From positions 105,134-149,183 of the forward strand of contig NZ_MRXX01000008.1 in assembly GCF_016642265.1 (NCBI RefSeq): a stretch of DNA of 44,050 bases, written 5' to 3'. The notes under the pieces are model-generated. The model searched no databases. It was not told the origin of the DNA and was given only the letters and a program-made list of their open reading frames with translations. This stretch comes from Streptococcus lactarius. Its GTDB lineage: Bacteria; Bacillota; Bacilli; Lactobacillales; Streptococcaceae. Shown piece after piece: positions 10,084 through 18,972 of this stretch (position 1 is its first letter; every line of letters begins with the position of its first letter). A program made the position numbers and the translations under genes.

Positions 10084-11385
10084 GTGAAAGAAGAACAATT
10101 TACACTGGAAGAGCAAGTCTTCCGTTTTGAAAAAGAAGAAACCAGCTGGCGTCTGGACCTCAAGCGTTCAGAAGTGGATAGCCAGGATTTACGCAATTTA
10201 TGGATTTTGGATCTCCATCATCCTTTGTTTTTGGAGCAAAGCATGACAGCTGATCAAGACCAGATTCATCTGACCTATCAGACAGACGCGCTGGGCTTGA
10301 CTGCAGAAGAAATCAAGGAATTACCGGTATCAGACCGTCTGCGTCTAGCCATCAATGTCTTGGATTTAGCTCCGGCCTTGGAGCTTCCGGTGACCTTTAT
10401 GGTCCATCCTATCAATTTGTTTGTGACCAAGGACGCCCAAGTCAAGATTGCCTACCGCGGGGTTCCGGGAATGATGGTGCCACGCAAGTGGGATCAGGTT
10501 GAATTCTTGCGCCAGGCTAAGTGCTATGCCGTTACTCTTTTTGGTGACTGGGACTTCATGGAGCTCTATCAAGGGACACTTGAATTAGAAGATCTCCCTG
10601 ATTTCTTGGTGGAAATCCGTGATGCCGCTAGCTTAGAAGAGATGAAAGTACTCTTAGAGAAAGCTTATCAAGAGCGTAAGGAAGAGGAAGAAAAGACCTT
10701 GACCTTGGTATCCAGTCGTCAACACCGAATCTTTAAGTTGGCAACGGTTTGGCTCTCAGCTGTAGTGGCCCTCTTACTCTTGCCCTTGATTTACTTGGTC
10801 TTTTTCCAAGCGCCCTTTAAAGAAAAATTGCTTCAAGCAGACACAGCCTACCTCAAGGTGGACTATACTGGGGTGATCGATGAGTTGGAAGGCGTGGCTC
10901 CAAGCAGTCTGCCAATGACACAGAAATATGAGTTAGCAACGTCTTACTTGCAAGGCTTGAATTTCTCAGAGGACCAAAAGAAGGTCATCCTCAACAATGT
11001 CACGCTTAAGTCAGACAGTCTCTATCTCCACTACTGGATCTATATCGGCCGTCATGACTTTACCCAAGCCCTTGATGCCGCTAAGCGGATCGATGATTCA
11101 GACTTGATCATCTATGCCCTTCGTAAGGAAATCAAGGCGACACGTGATAGTGAAAAACTTTCTGGCGAGCAGCGTGAGAAGAAACTCTCTGAGCTTGAGG
11201 GCGAATACAAGAAGTACTGGGATGCCCGCTCCAAACTCTTGGAAGCAGAGACAGATGAAACCAAAGCTTCCACCAGTGGCTCAACAGCGGCGTCCTCCAC
11301 AGCTTCCTCTACAGAGGGTTCCTCAACTGAAAGCTCGTCCTCGACCGCCGCAAGCTCTAGTGCCTCTAGCGAACACAAGGAGTAG
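10084..11385 (+). CDS. essB: T7SSb membrane protein EssB (YukC), pseudokinase-type
   Basis: A core bitopic component that bridges EsxA, EssC and other subunits. It has 433 residues when read from GTG 10084, which has GAGGAG (10071-10076) seven bases upstream. The TTG at 10069 would overlap esaB and lacks a site. The N-terminal 215 residues form the cytosolic pseudokinase-like domain (VTFMVHPINLFVTKDAQVKI). A membrane helix lies at about 218-242 (LATVWLSAVVALLLLPLIYL). An extracellular helical domain follows, and the end is a low-complexity Ser/Thr/Ala tail from about 395. The tail is longer than I expect for EssB and may be species-specific. Confidence 0.92.
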   Translation: MKEEQFTLEEQVFRFEKEETSWRLDLKRSEVDSQDLRNLWILDLHHPLFLEQSMTADQDQIHLTYQTDALGLTAEEIKELPVSDRLRLAINVLDLAPALELPVTFMVHPINLFVTKDAQVKIAYRGVPGMMVPRKWDQVEFLRQAKCYAVTLFGDWDFMELYQGTLELEDLPDFLVEIRDAASLEEMKVLLEKAYQERKEEEEKTLTLVSSRQHRIFKLATVWLSAVVALLLLPLIYLVFFQAPFKEKLLQADTAYLKVDYTGVIDELEGVAPSSLPMTQKYELATSYLQGLNFSEDQKKVILNNVTLKSDSLYLHYWIYIGRHDFTQALDAAKRIDDSDLIIYALRKEIKATRDSEKLSGEQREKKLSELEGEYKKYWDARSKLLEAETDETKASTSGSTAASSTASSTEGSSTESSSSTAASSSASSEHKE

Positions 11386-11388
11386 TCT

Positions 11389-14300
11389 ATGAAAAAACGT
11401 ATCATACTCTATAAAAAAGGTTTTCGCTATGAGCTAGCGCTAGAAGAGGGGAAAACAGCGACCGTATTGAATCAAGAAATGGCTCAGTTGACCCTTGCTT
11501 CGCAAGAAAGTCCCCTTCATTTCCAATGGGATCAAGAAGAAGTCTTCTACCAGTATGGTGAAGACAAAGGTCTACTTAAAAACAGCAAGATCCTTGGGGA
11601 TGTGGTCTGCTACTTGGCGACAGGAGAAGTCCATACCTATGAACTGCTCGACAAGGAAGAAATCCTGGTAGCAGATGAACAGGGTGCGGATGTGCGCGTG
11701 CATTATCCCGTGCGCTTTCTCCTTGTGAAAAAAGACCAGGCCTGGACTTGTCAGCTCCTATCCGGAAAACTCTACCATAACCACAAACTCGTTACTGAAG
11801 CGACTGTTCCACTGGCCTTTGGGGATGAGCTTGCGATTGGAGATGTGACCTTTAAGCTCTATCCGGAAGAATTTGGCGTGGAAGGGACTGTCGAAGTGAG
11901 TCCTTATCTGGTGCCGCGTTTGCATTCGCGCTACGACTTTTACAAGGACTATCCAGAATACCACCGGTCTCCTCGGATCATCTACCGGAGTTCGGAAGAC
12001 AAGATCTTGATCAATCCTCCGGGAGCGGAGCCTCAAAAGCCATCGGATGAACTATTGAAGTTGATCATGCCCCCTCTCATCATGGTTGGGGTGACCCTCT
12101 TGATCACCATATTCCAACCGCGGGGGCTCTATATCATCGCGACAGTATCCATGTCTGTGGTCAGTGTGATCTTTTCAGTCCAAAGCTTCTTCAAAAATCG
12201 TAAGAAATACAAAGAAGACAAGAAAGAGCGCGTGGAGCTCTACCATCTCTATCTCAAGGACAAGGCCAAGGACTTGGAGCAGCTCTCTCGCAAGCAACGA
12301 GAAGGCATGTTTTACCATTTCCCAGCGATCGAAGACTTGACCAAGATGGTCAAACGCTATGACTCACGGATCTACGAAAAAACACCGCTTCATTTTGATT
12401 TTTTGGCCTATCGTTTAGGATTGGGCAAGGTCCCAACCAGCTATGAGCTCAAATATGGTCAGGAAGAACGCAGTGGGAAGAAAGATGCCTTGGAAGAAGA
12501 AGGCTATGCCCTTTTCAAGGCCCATCAAAAGATCGACAATCTTCCGATTGTAGCTAGCCTTAATCGGGGACCGGTCGGCTATGTCGGTCCTCGTCCTATC
12601 GTGCTCGAGCAGTTGCAACTCCTGGTTGCCCAATTGGCTGTATTTCACTCTTACCATGATCTGACCATTATTCCGATCATTCCAGAAGAGGAAAAAGAAA
12701 GCTGGGATTGGATGCGCTGGTTGCCTCATGCGACCTTGCAAGATATGAATGTCCGTAGCTTTGTCTACAATCAGCGGACACGCGATCAGGTCTTGAACAG
12801 TCTCAACCAAATCCTCAAGCTCCGTAAGGCGCAAAAAGAGGAAGAAAAAGCCAATGACACCAAGATCTTCCACCCTCACTATGTGGTGCTCATCACCGAT
12901 GAGACCTTGATTTTGGACCATGTCATCATGGAGTTCTTCCGCGAGGATCCGACTGAGCTCGGCTGCTCCATCATCTATGTGGCAGACGTGCTCTCATCTC
13001 TTTCTGAAAATATCCAAACGGTTATCTCCATCAAGGACCGCAACCAAGGGCAATTGCTCTTGCAAGAAGGGATTCTTCGGGAGCTTGACTTCCAATTGGA
13101 TCACTTCCCTGAAGGTTATGACAAGGAAGCCATCTCGCGCGGCCTTGCGCCTCTCAAGCATATCCAACAGCTCAAGAGCTCCATTCCAGACTCGGTGACC
13201 TTCCTTGAAATGTACCAGGCGGAAACTTTCAATGACCTCAAGGTCTTGAGTCGTTGGGAGAGCCATGCTCCTTACCAAAGTTTGGCCGTGCCGATTGGGT
13301 TGCGTGGGAAGGACGATTTGGTCTACCTCAATCTCCATGAAAAAGCTCATGGACCACACGGCTTGATCGCAGGGACAACCGGTTCTGGTAAGTCTGAAAC
13401 CATTCAGTCTTATATCCTGAGCCTTGCCGTCAACTTCCACCCACATGATGTGGCTTTCCTCCTCATCGACTACAAGGGTGGGGGAATGGCCAATCTCTTC
13501 AAGGATCTGCCTCACTTGCTGGGGACCATCACCAACTTGGATGGTGCCCAGTCCATGCGTGCCTTGGCCTCTATCAATGCGGAGATCCATCGTCGGGAGC
13601 GGCTCTTTGGTCAATATGGGGTCAACCATATCAACCAATACCAAAAGAAATTTAAACTGGGTGAAGCGACTGAACCGCTTCCTCATCTCTTCTTGATCAG
13701 TGATGAGTTCGCCGAGCTCAAGGTCAACCAACCAGACTTTATCAAGGAGCTGGTTTCTATCGCGCGTGTCGGGCGTTCCCTCGGGGTACACTTGATCCTT
13801 GCGACGCAAAAACCTTCAGGGGTCGTGGATGACCAGATCTGGTCCAACTCCCGCTTCAAGCTAGCCCTCAAGGTGGCTGACCGTGGCGACTCCATGGAGA
13901 TGCTAAGGACGGCAGATGCGGCTGAGATCACGCAGACCGGTCGTGCCTACCTCCAAGTCGGGAATAACGAAGTCTATGAACTCTTCCAAACTGCTTGGTC
14001 AGGAGCAGACTACCAGCCTGAGAAGGACCAGCTAGGGATCGAAGACCATACCATCTACTTGATCAATGAACTGGGCCAATACGAAGTCCTCAACCAAGAC
14101 CTCTCTGGTCTTGATATGGCAGAAGAAATCAAGGAGGTGCCAACAGAGCTGGATGTCATCGTGCAAGAGATCAATCACTTACACCAAGAAGAAGGCATCG
14201 CAGCTGTGGCCCAACCATGGTTGCCACCTCTCAAAGAGCGGATCACGCTGGATGAGTTGGACAAGATCGTGCCGATTGAGGCTTGGCAAAAACGGACAGC

Positions 14301-15810
14301 TCCGAGCGTCTTGATCGGGGTCGCCGATATCCCGCAAGCGCAAAAGCAAGAAGCGGTCGACATCGATCTGTCAAAAGATGGGAATATCCTCCTTTACGGA
14401 AGTCCAGGTACAGGAAAGACCACTTTCCTACAGACAGCCGCAATGGATCTGGCCCGCAAGCAGAGTCCAGAAAATCTGACCATGTATCTGCTGGATTTCG
14501 GAACCAATGGTCTAGCACCCTTGACTCAATTGCCACATGTGGCCGATAGTCTCTTGCTCGATCAGACGGAAAAAATCCAGAAATTCATCCGGATCATCAA
14601 CCGCGAGTTGGATCGTCGTAAGAAACTCCTCTCTGAGCATGGTGTCGGCACCATCGCCCTCTACCGTGAAGTGACCGGCAAGCAAGAGCCAACCATGGTT
14701 ATCCTCATGGATAGCTATGAGTCTATGAAGGACGAGCCTTATGAGACAGACCTCTTCAAGCTCTTCATGCGGATCTCTCGTGAAGGTCTCAGCATCGGTG
14801 TGCACTTGATCATCACAGCTAGCCGTCAGAACAACCTACGGGCTCAGCTCTATTCCAACTTTAAGCACCAGCTGACCTTGCCACAAAATGACATCTCTGA
14901 AGTCCGCGGTATCGTGGGAGCAACCCCACTAGCATCTACAATGGAAGATATCAAGGGACGGGCCCTCATGAAGCGTGACGAAGTCGATGTCGTCCAATTC
15001 GCCCTACCAGTCGCAGGGGACAATGATATCCAAATCATTAACAACCTCCGCGACCAAGTCCAAAACCTCAAAGAGATGTGGACAGGCCACACACCAGCAG
15101 GCATCCCAATGGTGCCAGATGAGTTGACAGAAGCAGCCTTCTACGGACGTGAGGATGTGAAAGAGTCTATGGAAAATCTAGAATTTCCAATTGGACTTGA
15201 CTTTGAAATGGTCAAAACGGTCAAGATTCCATTTGATCGCTTGAAAAATCTGGTATTTATGGCAGACTCTCCAGAATCACTGGAAAATCAGCAAAAACAT
15301 TTGTTAAATACAGCACTTCAATTTGGATCAAAATTACATATCATGCTAGTGGATCCATTAGAAGAATGTATTGCCTATAAGGATAGAGTTTCTACTTATA
15401 TTAGTAGTAGCCAAGAAATCTCTGAAATTGCTAAACAATTAATCTATGAGGTTGATCGTCGTCTTGAAAAAGATCTGTATTCAGACTGGTTGATCATGAT
15501 GCCAACTATTAAGCCTATCGTCGATCAGGGACTTACAGAAAAAGATTTACGCTATCTATTTGACAATGGACCACGAGTTGGTATGCACTTTGTAATAGGA
15601 AGTGAATATGCCTATCTTGGAAATAACATCAATGAAGTACCTAAATATCTCAAAGGAAATGCTCAATGGTTTATGATCGGTATGAGATTGATGGACCAAC
15701 TGTTCCTAGATAAGCCTTATAATAATCGAGAAGCGCGTCTTGCTTCAGATGAAATCTACTTGCATGATCGCAAGCAAGCAATTAAACTTAAAATCACCAA
15801 GAATGGATAG
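11389..15810 (+). CDS. essC: T7SSb motor ATPase EssC (FtsK/SpoIIIE family)
   Basis: The membrane-bound motor and substrate receptor of the system, 1473 residues. Two FHA-like domains occupy about 1-190, followed by two membrane helices at about 229-268 and three ATPase domains. D1 has Walker A GTTGSGKS at 662-669 and the acidic motif FLISDEFAEL. D2 has GSPGTGKTT at 1004-1012 and VILMDSYES. The third has no Walker A (NLVFMADSPESLENQQ), as is usual. From about 15175 (residue 1263) the DNA becomes AT-rich: 32 of 60 G+C at 15061-15120 against 18 of 60 at 15301-15360. In Staphylococcus the C-terminal EssC segment varies with the effector set, so this looks like a swapped module. The effector genes follow directly. 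Confidence 0.95.
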   Translation: MKKRIILYKKGFRYELALEEGKTATVLNQEMAQLTLASQESPLHFQWDQEEVFYQYGEDKGLLKNSKILGDVVCYLATGEVHTYELLDKEEILVADEQGADVRVHYPVRFLLVKKDQAWTCQLLSGKLYHNHKLVTEATVPLAFGDELAIGDVTFKLYPEEFGVEGTVEVSPYLVPRLHSRYDFYKDYPEYHRSPRIIYRSSEDKILINPPGAEPQKPSDELLKLIMPPLIMVGVTLLITIFQPRGLYIIATVSMSVVSVIFSVQSFFKNRKKYKEDKKERVELYHLYLKDKAKDLEQLSRKQREGMFYHFPAIEDLTKMVKRYDSRIYEKTPLHFDFLAYRLGLGKVPTSYELKYGQEERSGKKDALEEEGYALFKAHQKIDNLPIVASLNRGPVGYVGPRPIVLEQLQLLVAQLAVFHSYHDLTIIPIIPEEEKESWDWMRWLPHATLQDMNVRSFVYNQRTRDQVLNSLNQILKLRKAQKEEEKANDTKIFHPHYVVLITDETLILDHVIMEFFREDPTELGCSIIYVADVLSSLSENIQTVISIKDRNQGQLLLQEGILRELDFQLDHFPEGYDKEAISRGLAPLKHIQQLKSSIPDSVTFLEMYQAETFNDLKVLSRWESHAPYQSLAVPIGLRGKDDLVYLNLHEKAHGPHGLIAGTTGSGKSETIQSYILSLAVNFHPHDVAFLLIDYKGGGMANLFKDLPHLLGTITNLDGAQSMRALASINAEIHRRERLFGQYGVNHINQYQKKFKLGEATEPLPHLFLISDEFAELKVNQPDFIKELVSIARVGRSLGVHLILATQKPSGVVDDQIWSNSRFKLALKVADRGDSMEMLRTADAAEITQTGRAYLQVGNNEVYELFQTAWSGADYQPEKDQLGIEDHTIYLINELGQYEVLNQDLSGLDMAEEIKEVPTELDVIVQEINHLHQEEGIAAVAQPWLPPLKERITLDELDKIVPIEAWQKRTAPSVLIGVADIPQAQKQEAVDIDLSKDGNILLYGSPGTGKTTFLQTAAMDLARKQSPENLTMYLLDFGTNGLAPLTQLPHVADSLLLDQTEKIQKFIRIINRELDRRKKLLSEHGVGTIALYREVTGKQEPTMVILMDSYESMKDEPYETDLFKLFMRISREGLSIGVHLIITASRQNNLRAQLYSNFKHQLTLPQNDISEVRGIVGATPLASTMEDIKGRALMKRDEVDVVQFALPVAGDNDIQIINNLRDQVQNLKEMWTGHTPAGIPMVPDELTEAAFYGREDVKESMENLEFPIGLDFEMVKTVKIPFDRLKNLVFMADSPESLENQQKHLLNTALQFGSKLHIMLVDPLEECIAYKDRVSTYISSSQEISEIAKQLIYEVDRRLEKDLYSDWLIMMPTIKPIVDQGLTEKDLRYLFDNGPRVGMHFVIGSEYAYLGNNINEVPKYLKGNAQWFMIGMRLMDQLFLDKPYNNREARLASDEIYLHDRKQAIKLKITKNG

Positions 15811-15822
15811 GGAGGTAACTAT

Positions 15823-16176
15823 ATGACACCAATACAGAGTAGAGAAGATGTCGCAAGTACAATCGCTTCAGGGATAGCGAGGGCGGCTGGAAGTATAACA
15901 TCAGCTGATACCGTCACACTGGATGGATCAAGTGAGTATCCAGGAAACAGTACAGCTGCAGAAAAAATTCCAGAAGAAGCCAACTATGCGGCCTCAATTA
16001 GTGGTGTGCTAAATGATTTTGTAGGATTGATCCATGGGGTTGCAGCAGAATTTGTAGCCATGGATAGTAATATCGCGTCTAACATCGATGCCAATACATC
16101 TAATTTGCCAGAAACCAGTGCAGCTCCTGGTGATAGCGGAGAGTTTGTACCAAATTCAGGATACTTTGCGGAATAA
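15823..16176 (+). CDS. LXG-associated helical protein Lap1-like (DUF3130/TIGR04197)
   Basis: A 117-residue small helical protein of the TIGR04197/DUF3130 type. These are WXG100-like partners that bind the LXG domain and help target the toxin to EssC; in S. intermedius such proteins are called LapA1 (family knowledge). Visible features are an amphipathic N-terminal helix (REDVASTIASGIARAAGSIT), a second helix (ANYAASISGVLNDFVGLIHG) and an acidic, disordered end. GGGAGGT lies 7 bases before the ATG. It sits 12 bases after essC and its stop overlaps the next start (TAATG). It is the first gene of the effector module. Confidence 0.85.
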   Translation: MTPIQSREDVASTIASGIARAAGSITSADTVTLDGSSEYPGNSTAAEKIPEEANYAASISGVLNDFVGLIHGVAAEFVAMDSNIASNIDANTSNLPETSAAPGDSGEFVPNSGYFAE

Positions 16177-16532
16177 TGAAACCAATCACCTTAGAAGAGA
16201 TCGATAAAAAGAAGAAAAACATTGCCCAATCGCTCGATCAACTGAACTTAGAAAAAAGGAAAGTGGAGCGAGCAGAGAAGGAAATGTTTGAACTACATCG
16301 ACAAAGCTTAAAACCTCTTCGTCAGATCTTAACGCTTCCTATATCTTCCAAAGACTACCAAGTCTACGAAAATCTAATCGTGAGTGTAGAAGGCATCGGA
16401 GCTATGGTTGAAGAATGGTCTGAAGGACGAAGAGCAGATATTAAGAAGCGAGAAAATCAGCTGGATGAGCAATTAAATGAACTCTACCACGCTAGAAAGA
16501 AACTATTAATAGAACAGGAGTCGAAAAAGTAA
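16176..16532 (+). CDS. LXG-associated coiled-coil protein Lap2-like (DUF3958)
   Basis: A 118-residue, highly charged, almost entirely helical protein (EEIDKKKKNIAQSLDQLNLE at the start, ENQLDEQLNELYHARKKLL at the end), matching the DUF3958/Lap2 type. With Lap1 it is expected to bundle with the LXG helices and chaperone the effector to the secretion machine. It overlaps Lap1 by one base and ends one base before the LXG gene, so the trio is translated as a unit. No signal peptide or membrane helix is present. Confidence 0.83.
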   Translation: MKPITLEEIDKKKKNIAQSLDQLNLEKRKVERAEKEMFELHRQSLKPLRQILTLPISSKDYQVYENLIVSVEGIGAMVEEWSEGRRADIKKRENQLDEQLNELYHARKKLLIEQESKK

Positions 16533-16533
16533 T

Positions 16534-18204
16534 ATGGTCAAAATGGTATTAGGATCATCGGATACACAAGGACAGACCATGTCTTCCGTTGGAAAGGCTA
16601 GGGTAACAGCCTATAACTCAGCCGTCACAGCTCTCTCTAATTTTAATGGAGCGGGTGACTTACAAGGGAGTGCCTATGATTCAGGTAAAAAATATGGAGT
16701 GAGTGTGATTACGCCACTAATTAAAGGGGCCATCATGTATTCGGAGTACCTCAGCGAAGCCGTACCCAAACTCCCGTCAAAATATCGTTCAGAAGTTGGA
16801 AACGAAGATCTGGATTCAGCCGTACTTGAAAGTGAAATTCAAAGCCTCGAGAGTAGTATTAGTGGAATCAGAGGTACTTTTCGTGCTATGGAAGGAAGCG
16901 ACCATGCGGATAGAAACGTACTCAAAAGTATATCTGATCGTATGGATACCCTCACATCTCAAAAAAATGAGAAGATGGATAAATTGCGTAAGTTGAATCT
17001 ATTTGCAGGAAGTTCCAATGAAGTCTTTGAAGGCGATGCTAAAAAGAGCATGGACACTGTGGTGAAAAATCTCTCAGCAGGTCTGAATATGATTCATGGT
17101 GATTTTGCAAGTTTCGGTGGAACCTTCCCCAAACATTCTGGGAAAACGTTGAACTGGGCTAAGAGTATCGAAGGCGAATGGGATAAGAAAGCCAAGATAG
17201 ATGAAGATTATCAGAAGGTTCTTGAGAAAGCAAATCAAGGTAAGGAACTATCTGATGATGATGTGAAGAAGATCGAGGCATATAAAAATAGATATGGAAG
17301 AGAGCTTCCAGATTCGGTAACTAAGGCAGTTGCACAGTTTGTAATTAAAAAAACTAAAGTTGTTGCCCGTGGTAATTCTAAGAATGATTTAGAAAAATTA
17401 TACAAGAATATACAAGATCTTGATGATAATGACTGGTTTAAGAGAGGTGCGCAAATACTTGGTTTAACACCTGAAAAATTGACAAAGGCTTTCCTACAAT
17501 CAGATGGTATAATAGGATTATTAGATTCAGTTGATAAAGGAACAAAAGGTAGGAAATTTGTAAGTGGTGTAATGGACGCGATGGCCTGGTATGAATCATT
17601 AGGAAAAAGAGGCAAGATTGTACAAACGATTTTTGAAAAAATTTCTGATATAGCAAATCCTGTTGAAGCCATTGTAAAAAAAGGATTAGAAGGTGTGAGA
17701 GACACTGGATTAGCGAAATTAGGTAAATACATGAAAGGGGGAGAAGAGGCATCAGGATTATTAGGAAAAGGTCTCAAATATTTTCCAAAAGTAGCTAAAT
17801 TTTTGGGCAAGGCGGGAACAGTACTAACATTTGCGGATCTTGGAATCACAGCAATTTCTAGTGGAGCAAACGAATATAGCAAATCAAAAGATATAGGAAA
17901 AGCTGCAGGAAAAGGTGCACTCTCTGCAATAAGTAGTGTCGGGCCTTTAGAAGGTGCAACTATAGGTGCAGCCGTAGCGAGTTTCATTCCAGTACCAGGT
18001 GTCAGTCAAGCTGCTGGAGCCGGAATAGGTTTCTTTGTTGGAGCAGGAATTCAAGGTATAAAAGCTTTGAATCCAAAATTCTTTGATAATCCTGTAAAAG
18101 AGACAAAGAAAATGATTGATGGTGCGGGTAAAGCTTTGAAAGATTTTGGAGGAGCTATATCTAAGGGAATTGGTGGAATTGGGAAGGCATTGGGATTTGG
18201 TTGA
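16534..18204 (+). CDS. LXG-domain T7SS toxin with glycine-zipper-like hydrophobic C-terminus
   Basis: A probable antibacterial effector of 556 residues. The N-terminal LXG domain (about 1-220) is marked by L43-Q44-G45 in LQGSAYDSGKKYGVSVITPL. Then comes a variable toxin region. Near residues 470-512 a Gly/Ala-rich hydrophobic stretch (GATIGAAVASFIPVPG, AAGAGIGFFVGAGIQG) looks like a glycine zipper, followed by a short Gly/Lys end. This recalls pore-forming LXG toxins such as TelE of S. gallolyticus and the depolarising TspA of S. aureus, so membrane permeabilisation is my inference. G+C falls from 28/60 (16861-16920) to 15/60 (17341-17400), marking a domain swap. The ribosome site GGAG is rather distant (13 bases), so coupling to Lap2 is likely. 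Membrane-protein genes follow, as expected for immunity. Confidence 0.88.
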   Translation: MVKMVLGSSDTQGQTMSSVGKARVTAYNSAVTALSNFNGAGDLQGSAYDSGKKYGVSVITPLIKGAIMYSEYLSEAVPKLPSKYRSEVGNEDLDSAVLESEIQSLESSISGIRGTFRAMEGSDHADRNVLKSISDRMDTLTSQKNEKMDKLRKLNLFAGSSNEVFEGDAKKSMDTVVKNLSAGLNMIHGDFASFGGTFPKHSGKTLNWAKSIEGEWDKKAKIDEDYQKVLEKANQGKELSDDDVKKIEAYKNRYGRELPDSVTKAVAQFVIKKTKVVARGNSKNDLEKLYKNIQDLDDNDWFKRGAQILGLTPEKLTKAFLQSDGIIGLLDSVDKGTKGRKFVSGVMDAMAWYESLGKRGKIVQTIFEKISDIANPVEAIVKKGLEGVRDTGLAKLGKYMKGGEEASGLLGKGLKYFPKVAKFLGKAGTVLTFADLGITAISSGANEYSKSKDIGKAAGKGALSAISSVGPLEGATIGAAVASFIPVPGVSQAAGAGIGFFVGAGIQGIKALNPKFFDNPVKETKKMIDGAGKALKDFGGAISKGIGGIGKALGFG

Positions 18205-18209
18205 GAGAT

Positions 18210-18970
18210 ATGAGTAAATCTATTTTTTATGCTAGCTTTTAAGAGAGTTTTAATTTATTAGATGATGTATCACTTCAGTTTGCTAAGAAAGATTATTACG
18301 AACATTTAGGGAAAGGTTTGAATAATGGGAGACCAAGTATTGGTTCCAGGATAAAAAGTGTTATTTTCACTATTTTATTTGTATTTGGGGTGAATTTTCT
18401 CCTTGCCTTATTCGCATTTTCTCTAAATGATGCAGATCCTAAAGATTTATCAATACCAATTTTCAAGCTTCAGTTATTAACACCAGAATTTTTTTAATTT
18501 GGTTTTGTATTGAATTTAATTTATTAGGAATAAGAGTGGCTTTACCAACCTTGAAACCATTAGGTATCTATTTTCTACTACTAATTATTGGGCTGTTATT
18601 TATTCGTACTGAGAATAAAAACTTGTATAATCGTTTTTTTGGTGAAAACAGTGGTGCTACTATACTTGATAGAGTAACGCGTGATATTGCTCTATATGAT
18701 TCAGGTTTATTAGGTATTGCTGTAATTATAATAATAGTTTTATCCTATTCAGGACTAGCAATTTCACAAAATTTAACCCTATTAGCTTTATCATTGATAG
18801 GAATCGTCCTAGATATCGAATTCTTGACAATGGTTGTCTTTATGGACTTCACCTTCTTTTTAGGAAGTTACTACAAAATTAAAAATACTCTGAAGAATAC
18901 CGTGAATGGGAAGGGGGAACCGTGGAATAATGGTATGGAAAAATATAAAAAAAACACAAGGAGGTATTAA
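18210..18970 (+). pseudogene. Broken copy of the polytopic immunity-like membrane protein
   Basis: Translated fragments match the intact gene at 18973. From ATG 18210 the reading runs MSKSIFYASF, then TAA (18240-18242) where the intact copy has Glu, and resumes ESFNLLDD to LTPEFF near 18496. About 105 bases of the intact gene are then missing and the frame shifts. The continuing frame reads FLIWFCIEFNLLGIRVALP (intact copy: FLIWFVIEFNLATLGLALP). Another frame slip occurs near 18885, and a TAA falls within the conserved VEEWYG region near 18926. The 144-residue ORF from 18536 is thus a remnant, not a gene. It lies directly behind the LXG gene, where the cognate immunity gene is expected. Confidence 0.85.
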
Positions 18971-18972
18971 AA

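Noticed and set aside
18536..18970. 144-residue ORF as a separate membrane-protein gene
   Set aside because: It is the middle part of the decayed paralogue of the 18973 gene. It has no ribosome site, and homology continues upstream in the same frame beyond its start.
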